Shown here in pieces: positions 1 to 4,999 of a DNA stretch of 5,859 nt. The notes below the pieces were generated by a model that saw only the letters and a program-made list of their open reading frames with translations, had not been told where the DNA came from and did no database searches. Location of the stretch: contig CAAGMX010000430.1 in NCBI GenBank assembly GCA_900771165.1, positions 1 to 5,859 on the forward strand. Reading direction: 5' to 3'. The number at the start of each line of letters is the position of its first letter. The stretch's first letter is position 1. This DNA comes from Victivallales bacterium (GTDB lineage: Bacteria > Verrucomicrobiota > Lentisphaeria > Oligosphaerales > Oligosphaeraceae). The position numbers were made by a program, and so were the translations under genes.

Positions 1-326
1 CCCTGGGAGCCAGGGTCATCCACGCCAAGGCCATCATGCATGGAAAAACCTCCCCCATCCACCACGACGGAAAGGGATTGTTTGCGGGGCTGCCCCAGGA
101 TTTCCTGGCGGTGCGCTACCATTCCCTCGCCTTAGAACGGGAGAGCCTGCCAGGGGAATTGGCGGTGACCGCCGAGACCCCGGATGGCGAAATCATGGGG
201 ATTCGGCGGTGCGTCTCCGGCGAGGCGGTGGTGGAGGGCATCCAATACCATCCGGAATCCATTTTGACCCAGGAAGGAAAAAAACAGATCCGTAACTTTC
301 TTAAGGAGGCTTCCATCTCATGCTGA
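1..326 (+). CDS. trpG: Anthranilate synthase glutamine amidotransferase subunit, 3' part
   Basis: This is the C-terminal 107 codons of a class I glutamine amidotransferase; the first complete codon is at 3, and the start and the catalytic Cys lie outside the window. In the family the domain hydrolyses glutamine and channels ammonia to TrpE, which makes anthranilate from chorismate. Visible hallmarks are MHGKTS followed by HHDG near the left edge, the RYHSL segment around 114-128, and YHPES, whose His (249-251) and Glu (255-257) complete the Cys-His-Glu triad. PabA, the folate-pathway paralogue, is nearly identical in motifs, but direct linkage to trpD favours TrpG; a dual-use protein is possible. 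Its last codons overlap the trpD start by 7 bases, and the AAGGAGG at 303-309 for trpD sits inside it. Confidence 0.95.
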   Translation, partial: LGARVIHAKAIMHGKTSPIHHDGKGLFAGLPQDFLAVRYHSLALERESLPGELAVTAETPDGEIMGIRRCVSGEAVVEGIQYHPESILTQEGKKQIRNFLKEASISC

Positions 327-1315
327 AGGATTTGCTGAAAAAAGTCGTGGCGGGGGAGACCCTGTCAGAGGAAGAGAGCTTCTCCATGATGGAGGGCATT
401 TCCCAAGGCGAGTCCCTGGAGGCGGCGGCGGGATTGCTGTCTGTGATGTCCTCCCGGGGAGAGGCCGTGGCGGAGTTCACCGGATGCACCCGTTTCCTCC
501 GGGAGAACATGACTCCCGTCCATTTCTCCGGCCGTTGCACGGACATTGTGGGGACGGGGGGAGACGGTGGGCGCTCCTTCAACATCTCCACCACCTCCGC
601 CCTGGTGGCCGCCGGGGCCGGAATTACCATGGCCAAGCATGGCAACCGGGCCGTCTCTTCCCGCTGTGGCGCCGCGGATGTGCTGGAGCTGGCGGGGGTT
701 CCCCTGGATGCCTCCGTGCCGGAGCTGGAGCGCTCCCTGGCGGAGAATGGCATGGCCTTCCTCTTCGCCCGGGCGCTCCATCCCGTGATGGCTAAGGTGG
801 CCCCTCTGCGGAAGGCCCTGAGCATCCGCACGGTCTTCAATCTGGTGGGCCCCCTGGCCAATCCTGCCCGGGCCCAGAACATGGTGGTGGGCGTGTGCCG
901 GGATTCCCTGCTGACGCCCTTTGCGGAGGTCTTCCGGAATCTGGGGGTGGAGAACGCCCTGATTGTCCACAGCGAGGATGGGCTGGATGAGTTCAGCAGT
1001 CTGGCCCGGAATCAGGTGGCCATGCTGCGCAACGGGGAGATCACCCGCTTTGCGGTGGAGCCGGAGAAGCTTCTGCCTGCGCCGATGTGTGCGGGCACCC
1101 TGGAAGGCGGGGATCCGGTGGAAAATCTCCGGATTCTTCGGGCCATCCTTTCCGGAGAGGACCGCACGGCCCGCCGGGGAGCGGTCCTGCTGAACGCCGG
1201 CGCCGTGTGCTGGATTTCCGGCTTTGCCGACACCCTGGAGGAGGGCGTTTCCCTGGCGGAAAAGACCATCGACAGCGGTGCCGCCCTGGAGAAGCTGGGG
1301 AGACTGGCCCGATGA
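320..1315 (+). CDS. trpD: Anthranilate phosphoribosyltransferase
   Basis: The 331-residue protein transfers phosphoribose from PRPP to anthranilate, the second step of the branch, in the cytoplasm. The length is normal for a stand-alone TrpD. The short N-terminal helical domain (about 1-65) is followed by the nucleoside-phosphorylase-like domain. The PRPP loop GTGGDG is at 78-83, the NIST segment at 88-91 and KHGNR at 106-110. Arg164 in APLRKAL matches the anthranilate-contacting Arg, and Asp223-Glu224 in GLDEFS match the metal-binding pair known in the family. NLVGPLANP at 174-182 is also typical. The ATG at 320 is supported by AAGGAGG at 303-309 (10-base spacing). The stop shares an ATGA with trpC. 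It is not fused to trpG, unlike in enteric bacteria. No disruption is seen. Confidence 0.98.
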   Translation: MLKDLLKKVVAGETLSEEESFSMMEGISQGESLEAAAGLLSVMSSRGEAVAEFTGCTRFLRENMTPVHFSGRCTDIVGTGGDGGRSFNISTTSALVAAGAGITMAKHGNRAVSSRCGAADVLELAGVPLDASVPELERSLAENGMAFLFARALHPVMAKVAPLRKALSIRTVFNLVGPLANPARAQNMVVGVCRDSLLTPFAEVFRNLGVENALIVHSEDGLDEFSSLARNQVAMLRNGEITRFAVEPEKLLPAPMCAGTLEGGDPVENLRILRAILSGEDRTARRGAVLLNAGAVCWISGFADTLEEGVSLAEKTIDSGAALEKLGRLAR

Positions 1316-2094
1316 GCGATATCCTGCAGACCATTGTGGCCCGGAACCTCCCGCTCCTGGAGGAGCGCAAGGCAAAGCTTCCCCAGGCTCTTCTGGAGAA
1401 GCAGGCGGCCCAGGCCCCGGAACGTCCCTCCTTCGTCCAGGCCTTTCTTCCTGCCGCCACGCCCCGGGTCATCGGGGAGCTGAAGGCCGCTTCCCCCTCC
1501 AAGGGCGTCATTCGGGAACCCCTGGAGGTGCCTGCCCTGGCCCGGGAACTGGCGGAGGCGGGAGCCACCGCACTTTCCGTGTTGACGGAACCCCTCTTCT
1601 TCCATGGAAGCCTGGAGAATCTCCGGCGGGCGGCATCCGCCTGTCAAATTCCCTTGCTGCGGAAGGATTTCCTCCATGATCCCTATCAGCTGCTGGAGGC
1701 CAAGGCCGCCGGCGCCTCCGCCGTGCTGCTGATTGCCGCCATGCTGGAACCCTCCCGCTTCCGGATGCTGTGCCAGGAGGCCCGGGCATTGGGACTTCAG
1801 GTGCTGGGGGAGGCCCACACCCCCGAGGAGCTGGAAACCGCCGCCCAGGGGGATCTCCTGGGGGTCAACGCCCGGGATCTGAAGACTTTCCACACCTCCC
1901 TGGAAACCTCCGCCCGTCTCCTGGAAGTGGCGGCCAGCCGCTATCCCGAAAAGCCTCTCATTGCGGAAAGCGCCGTGGCCACCCGGAAGGACATGGACAT
2001 GCTGGCTTCTGCCGGGGCCCGGGGATTCCTCATCGGCGAGACCCTGATGCGCGCCCCTTCCCCCGGGGCGAAACTGAAGGAGCTCCTGGCATGA
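1312..2094 (+). CDS. trpC: Indole-3-glycerol phosphate synthase
   Basis: The 260-residue single-domain TIM barrel closes the pyrrole ring of CdRP, releasing CO2 and water to give indole-3-glycerol phosphate. Family catalytic residues are in place: Glu56 and Lys58 in [11 protein letters not shown], Lys118 in LRKDF (the general acid of the family), Glu167 in GEAHT, Asn186 in GVNARDL and Glu219 in IAES. GETLMRA at 242-248 is the usual C-terminal phosphate-binding strand. One oddity is that the near-universal ESG(I/V) motif reads Glu219-Ser-Ala221-Val, so Ala replaces a phosphate-loop Gly. I chose the ATG at 1312 because it overlaps the trpD stop as ATGA, has GGGGAG at 1297-1302, and starts the protein at the typical SDILQ-IV position. 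The same frame is open further upstream, within trpD, but that extension has no family resemblance. TrpC is not fused to TrpF. Confidence 0.97.
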   Translation: MSDILQTIVARNLPLLEERKAKLPQALLEKQAAQAPERPSFVQAFLPAATPRVIGELKAASPSKGVIREPLEVPALARELAEAGATALSVLTEPLFFHGSLENLRRAASACQIPLLRKDFLHDPYQLLEAKAAGASAVLLIAAMLEPSRFRMLCQEARALGLQVLGEAHTPEELETAAQGDLLGVNARDLKTFHTSLETSARLLEVAASRYPEKPLIAESAVATRKDMDMLASAGARGFLIGETLMRAPSPGAKLKELLA

Positions 2095-2684
2095 AGCTGA
2101 AGGTCTGCGGATTAACCCGCCCGGAGGATCTTCCTGCCGTGGCCGCCGCCGGGGCGGAATACGCGGGATTCATCCTGGTGCCGGAGTCTCCCCGCCGGGT
2201 GACAGAGGAGCAGGCCCGGGCTCTGTTTCCTGTGTGCCGTTCCCTGGGGCTGAAGCCGGTGCTGGTGGTGCGGAATCTCCCCTTGCCCCGCCTCCAGGAA
2301 ATACTGGGCCGTCTGCAGACGGAGGTGGTTCAGCTTCACGGGGAGGAACCCCCCGAATACGCCGCCTCGGTGACGGGGGCGCAGGTCTGGAAAGCTTTCT
2401 GCCTGAAGGAGAAGGAGACTCTTCAGCAGGCCCTTTCCTTTCCCTGCCAGGCCGTAGTGGCGGATTCCGGCGGGGGGACGGGAAAACCCTGCGCCTGGGA
2501 CCTGGCCCGGGAACTGGCCGCCCGACGCCCCACCTTTCTGGCCGGAGGACTCTCCCCGGCAAATCTTCGTCAGGCCATCTCCGCCGTTCAGCCCTACGGG
2601 GTGGATCTTTCCAGCGGCGTGGAGGAGGCTCCGGGAATCAAATCACACACAAAACTCCAACAACTAGGAGAATGCATGCCATGA
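2091..2684 (+). CDS. trpF: Phosphoribosylanthranilate isomerase
   Basis: The 197-residue TIM barrel carries out the Amadori isomerisation of PRA to CdRP, between the TrpD and TrpC steps. The protein opens with [10 protein letters not shown], where Cys6 is the expected general base; Asp125 in VADSGGGTG is the expected general acid. Other family marks are [10 protein letters not shown] at 26-35, VQLHGEE at 80-86, AGGLSPANL at 151-159 and VDLSSGVE at 171-178. The length is slightly below the usual 200-210, mainly because of a short C-terminal tail in which the usual Gly-x-Lys-Asp reads Gly-Ile-Lys-Ser. The ATG at 2091 overlaps the trpC stop as ATGA and has AAGGAG at 2077-2082 (8-base spacing). 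The last ~40 bases are visibly richer in A, probably shaped by the trpB ribosome-binding site they contain. The frame is also open upstream inside trpC, but that part is a shadow. Confidence 0.96.
   Translation: MKLKVCGLTRPEDLPAVAAAGAEYAGFILVPESPRRVTEEQARALFPVCRSLGLKPVLVVRNLPLPRLQEILGRLQTEVVQLHGEEPPEYAASVTGAQVWKAFCLKEKETLQQALSFPCQAVVADSGGGTGKPCAWDLARELAARRPTFLAGGLSPANLRQAISAVQPYGVDLSSGVEEAPGIKSHTKLQQLGECMP
2665..2670 (+). promoter_or_regulatory. Shine-Dalgarno deciding the trpB start
   Basis: TAGGAG lies inside the end of trpF. Two in-frame ATGs follow, at 2672 and 2681. The first is 1 base from the motif, too close for initiation from it, while the second is 10 bases away. This favours 2681, which also forms the ATGA overlap with the trpF stop used at the other junctions. 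A third ATG, at 2676, belongs to the trpF frame. Confidence 0.7.
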
Positions 2685-3865
2685 ATACACACTACGGAAT
2701 CTACGGCGGACAGTACGTGGCCGAAACCCTCATGGGGGCCCTTCAGGAACTGGAGCGGGAGTATCTCGCCGCCCTGAAGGACCCTGCCTTCCATCAGGAG
2801 CTCCACGACCTCCTGAAGAACTACGTGGGCCGGGAATCCCCCCTCTATCACGCCAAGCGGCTTTCCCAGGCCTGCGGCGGCGCCCAGATCTACCTGAAAC
2901 GGGAGGATCTCAACCACACCGGCGCCCATAAGGTGAACAACACCCTGGGCCAGGCCCTCCTAGCCCGCCGCATGGGCAAGAAACGCCTCATTGCCGAAAC
3001 CGGCGCCGGCATGCACGGGGTGGCCACCGCCACCGTGGCCGCGCTCTTCGGCATGGAATGCGAGGTCTTCATGGGGGCTGTGGATGTGGCCCGCCAGGCG
3101 CCCAACGTGGAGCGCATGCACGTGCTGGGGGCCAAGGTGCGCTCCATCACCGAGGGAAGCCAGACCCTGAAGGACGCCATGAACGCCGCCCTCCGGGAAT
3201 GGACCGCCACCAGCCAGGATACCTTCTACCTCATCGGCACCGCCGCCGGCCCCTATCCCTATCCCATGCTGGTGAAGGAGTTCCAGTCCGTCATCGGCAG
3301 GGAGGCCCGACGCCAGTGCCTGGAACAGTGCGGCCGTCTGCCGGACGAGGTGGTGGCCTGCGTGGGCGGCGGCAGCAACGCCATCGGCATTTTCGCAGGC
3401 TTCCAGGACGATCCCTCTGTCCAGCTGGTGGGAGCGGAAGCCGGTGGCCTGGGATTGGCCACGGGCATGCATGCGGCCAGCATCAACGGCGGGAAGGTGG
3501 GGATTCTCCACGGCATGAAGGCCTACTTCCTTCAGGACGAGCATGGCCAGATCCGGGATACCCATTCGGTTTCCGCCGGGCTGGACTACACGGGCGTGGG
3601 GCCGGAGCACTGCTTCCTGGCGGATTCTGGCCGGGCCCGCTACACCGCCATCGAGGATCACGAAGCCATCCAGGCCTTCGACACCCTCTGCCGTCTGGAA
3701 GGCATCATCCCTGCCCTGGAAAGCGCCCATGCCGTGGCCCAGGCCATGAAGGATGCCGCCACCATGAGACCGGATCAAATCATCATCGCCAATCTCTCGG
3801 GACGGGGAGATAAGGACATGGATAACATTCGCCAATACAAGGAGAAACATGGACAGAATCGCTAA
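2681..3865 (+). CDS. trpB: Tryptophan synthase beta subunit
   Basis: The 394-residue PLP enzyme of fold type II condenses indole with L-serine to give L-tryptophan in the alpha2beta2 complex. It is full length for the TrpB1 type. Lys84 in HTGAHKVNN is the PLP Schiff-base lysine (Salmonella K87), Glu106 in ETGAG the catalytic Glu (E109), GGGSNA at 229-234 the PLP phosphate loop, Asp302 in SAGLD the loop-closing Asp (D305), Glu347 in PALESAH matches E350, and SGRGDKD at 373-379 is the C-terminal signature. Two departures stand out: Met111 where Salmonella has Gln114 in the substrate carboxylate loop, and Thr304 where DYPGVGPEH normally has Pro. All key catalytic residues remain, so I expect an active enzyme. 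An alternative start at 2672 would add Met-His-Ala. The 3' end overlaps trpA by 17 bases. Confidence 0.98.
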   Translation: MNTHYGIYGGQYVAETLMGALQELEREYLAALKDPAFHQELHDLLKNYVGRESPLYHAKRLSQACGGAQIYLKREDLNHTGAHKVNNTLGQALLARRMGKKRLIAETGAGMHGVATATVAALFGMECEVFMGAVDVARQAPNVERMHVLGAKVRSITEGSQTLKDAMNAALREWTATSQDTFYLIGTAAGPYPYPMLVKEFQSVIGREARRQCLEQCGRLPDEVVACVGGGSNAIGIFAGFQDDPSVQLVGAEAGGLGLATGMHAASINGGKVGILHGMKAYFLQDEHGQIRDTHSVSAGLDYTGVGPEHCFLADSGRARYTAIEDHEAIQAFDTLCRLEGIIPALESAHAVAQAMKDAATMRPDQIIIANLSGRGDKDMDNIRQYKEKHGQNR

Positions 3866-4619
3866 CATTTTCCAGACCAGAAAGCCTCTGGTGGTTTTCA
3901 CGACGGTGGGATATCCCTCTCTGGAGCGGACCCGGGAAGGGCTGGAGACCGCCATCCAGAACGGGGCGGACATCCTGGAGCTGGGCGTTCCCTTCTCCGA
4001 TCCCATGGCGGACGGACCGGTGATCGCCAACGCCTCCCAGAAGGCGGCGGACCAGGGAGTCACCCTGGAACAGGTGATGGAGGTGGCCGCCGAGGTGCGC
4101 GGCCGCCATCCGGAAGTCGGCCTGGTTCTCTTCAGCTACATGAATCCCCTCTACCATTACGGCCTGGAAGCCCTCTGCCAGAAACTGGCCGAGCTGGGGG
4201 TGGATGCCATCCTGCCGGTGGATCTGCCCCTGGAGGAGCGGGAGGAACTGCTGGCGCCCTGCCGGAAGCACGGCCTCCATCTCATTCCCCTGGTTTCCCC
4301 CCTGACGCCTCCCCAGCGGGCGGCGGAAATCTGCCGGGACATGACGGGGTTCGTCTATGCCATCAATGTGGCCGGCGTTACCGGTGCCCGGAAGAGTCTT
4401 CCTCCGGATCTGCCCGGCATGATGAAACGGCTGAAGCAGGTCACCAGCCTGCCGGTGGCTTCCGGCTTCGGCATCGCCAGCCGGGAGAGCGCCAGGGAGG
4501 CCGCCGCCTGCGCCGATGGCGTGATCGCCGGCTCGGGCTTCGTACGGGCCCTGGAGCAGGATGTGGCCTCGGCGGGACGCTTCGTCCGGGAGCTGGCCGA
4601 AGGCATGACGGAAGCCTAA
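3849..4619 (+). CDS. trpA: Tryptophan synthase alpha subunit
   Basis: The 256-residue TIM barrel cleaves indole-3-glycerol phosphate to indole and glyceraldehyde 3-phosphate and passes indole to TrpB through the intersubunit tunnel. Catalytic Glu44 (ELGVPFSDP) and Asp55 (ADGP) match Salmonella E49 and D60. YMNP at 97-100, VDLPLEE, the loop segment [15 protein letters not shown] and [10 protein letters not shown] follow in the family order. The length is a little short of the common 260-270. The ATG at 3849 lies inside the end of trpB, preceded by AAGGAG at 3839-3844. Its stop is TAA, while the stops of the five genes upstream all overlap the next gene and read TGA. It is the last gene of the operon: a gap full of inverted repeats follows. 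The protein contains no tryptophan. Confidence 0.98.
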   Translation: MDRIANIFQTRKPLVVFTTVGYPSLERTREGLETAIQNGADILELGVPFSDPMADGPVIANASQKAADQGVTLEQVMEVAAEVRGRHPEVGLVLFSYMNPLYHYGLEALCQKLAELGVDAILPVDLPLEEREELLAPCRKHGLHLIPLVSPLTPPQRAAEICRDMTGFVYAINVAGVTGARKSLPPDLPGMMKRLKQVTSLPVASGFGIASRESAREAAACADGVIAGSGFVRALEQDVASAGRFVRELAEGMTEA

Positions 4620-4640
4620 AGACCGCTGCCTGCCCCCCCT

Positions 4641-4697
4641 CGCCGTTTCCCAGGGGGAGCTTTCCCGGGAAAATCCTGGGAAAACCCTGGGGCGGCG
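4641..4697 (+). terminator. Inverted-repeat cluster after trpA, possible terminator
   Basis: Twenty-one bases after the trpA stop, CGCCG plus CCCAGGG (4641-4645, 4649-4655) can pair with CCCTGGG plus CGGCG (4685-4691, 4693-4697). Inside, TTTCCCAGG (4646-4654) pairs perfectly with CCTGGGAAA (4675-4683), and TTTCCCGGGAAA (4661-4672) is a 12-base perfect palindrome. The two larger stems exclude each other. The position fits a transcript end for the trp operon, but no T-tract follows directly; the nearest run is TACTTTTT at 4721-4728. It could instead stabilise the mRNA 3' end or bind a protein. A smaller stem at 4736-4742/4751-4757 followed by CTTTCT is an alternative termination point. Confidence 0.4.
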
Positions 4698-4726
4698 TTG
4701 GAAAAGTGCCATAAGTGGTTTACTTT
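4698..4726 (+). promoter_or_regulatory. Weak candidate sigma-70-type promoter
   Basis: TTGGAA (4698-4703) and TACTTT (4721-4726) are separated by 17 bases, the ideal spacing. The -35 matches 4 of 6 and the -10 matches 3 of 6 consensus bases, including the important first two and last positions of the -10. It sits after the inverted-repeat cluster and would give the zinc-module gene a leader of about 240 bases. The match is weak enough to arise by chance. Confidence 0.25.
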
Positions 4727-4752
4727 TTCCTGAATTTCGGAGAATCTCCCCT

Positions 4753-4805
4753 CCGGACTTTCTGCATTCCCTCCCCCGGCATGCCGCCGGAGTCCCTGCA
4801 TCCCT
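4753..4805 (+). repeat. Imperfect direct repeat pair
   Basis: The 20 bases at 4753-4772 and the 19 bases at 4787-4805 share CCGGA, then CTGCAT and CCCT, with three substitutions and a one-base gap, 34 bases apart. The intervening sequence contains CCGGCATGCCGCCGG, so CTCCGG (4751-4756) can also pair with CCGGAG (4787-4792). A regulator site or a decayed duplication are both possible. Confidence 0.4.
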
Positions 4806-4852
4806 GCCAAACCACGGTTTTCTTCCGTGAGGCAGGGCGGGAATCCCCCTGC
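4802..4852 (+). promoter_or_regulatory. Leader hairpin with competing pairing
   Basis: CCCTGCC (4802-4808) pairs perfectly with GGCAGGG (4831-4837); inside that stem CACGG (4813-4817) pairs with CCGTG (4825-4829) around a 7-base loop. The same middle strand, GCAGGG (4832-4837), can instead pair with CCCTGC (4847-4852) downstream. The two folds exclude each other, which is the geometry of attenuators and some riboswitches. No ligand class is recognised, and GC-rich DNA produces such pairings readily. Confidence 0.3.
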
Positions 4853-4918
4853 GTGCCGGGCGTCTTGTTCATATCACACACACACAGCTCCGCCTCGGAA
4901 AGGAGACACGCCGCCGGC

Positions 4919-4999
4919 ATGGACATCGGCGCCGCTTCTTCCGGGAGACGGAACACACATTGGAGACTCCTTTTGTGGGCACCAATTTCGGAAATCTAG
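4919..4999 (+). other. Short Trp-containing ORF overlapping the next gene's start
   Basis: An ATG at 4919 opens 26 codons ending at TAG (4997-4999), in a different frame from the zinc-module gene, whose possible starts (4960, 4975) lie inside it. GGAAAGGAG at 4897-4905 is a strong Shine-Dalgarno but 13 bases from the ATG, farther than usual. The product would carry two Trp residues (positions 15 and 20) and resembles nothing I know. It could be a translated leader that couples to the next gene, or chance. Confidence 0.15.
4962..4965 (+). promoter_or_regulatory. Shine-Dalgarno favouring the GTG start at 4975
   Basis: GGAG ends 9 bases before the GTG at 4975, in the frame of the zinc-module gene. 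The competing TTG at 4960 has GGGAGA at 4943-4948 with an 11-base gap. No ATG occurs in this frame between the stop at 4828-4830 and the Met codon at 5068, which lies after the first cysteine pair. Confidence 0.4.

Larger units (their letters stand above)
1..4619 (+). other. Distal part of a trpGDCFBA operon
   Basis: Six tryptophan biosynthesis genes run in one direction with no intergenic space. The junctions overlap by 7 bases (trpG/trpD, 320-326), 4 bases (trpD/trpC 1312-1315, trpC/trpF 2091-2094, trpF/trpB 2681-2684) and 17 bases (trpB/trpA, 3849-3865). Each internal start has a purine-rich Shine-Dalgarno inside the upstream gene. This layout implies one polycistronic transcript and translational coupling, which would help keep the enzymes, especially the TrpA and TrpB subunits, in balance. 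The promoter, any attenuator and trpE would lie left of the window and cannot be seen. No internal promoter was recognised. Confidence 0.95.
4620..4974. other. Intergenic region after trpA, no convincing gene
   Basis: These 355 bases separate trpA from the zinc-module gene. They hold an inverted-repeat nest right after trpA (4641-4697), a weak promoter-like pair (4698-4726), imperfect direct repeats (4753-4805), a branched hairpin region (4802-4852), a (CA)6 tract (4875-4886) and a 26-codon ORF (4919-4999). A 94-codon open frame with a GTG start runs from 4715 to 4999, but its product shows no recognisable motif and it crosses the structured sequence. No tRNA, other RNA gene or known riboswitch was recognised. 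Confidence 0.6.

Noticed and set aside
365..1375. Long - strand open frame opposite trpD (336 codons)
   Set aside because: Shadow of trpD with no domain signature and no proper initiation context.
2672..2680. Earlier ATG for trpB adding Met-His-Ala
   Set aside because: It is only one base from the AGGAG motif, whereas 2681 has suitable spacing and the ATGA overlap.
2960..4063. Long open frame on the - strand opposite trpB and trpA (367 codons)
   Set aside because: Antisense to two clear enzyme genes; the translation is low-complexity His/Gly/Ala text without motifs, as expected from GC-rich third positions.
4620..4974. tRNA, T-box or trp-leader attenuator
   Set aside because: No cloverleaf, no T-box core and no tandem Trp codons followed by a terminator were found.
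4715..4999. 94-codon + strand frame in the intergenic region
   Set aside because: GTG start without a clear Shine-Dalgarno, no recognisable motif, runs through hairpin sequences and (CA)6, and overlaps the next gene's start.
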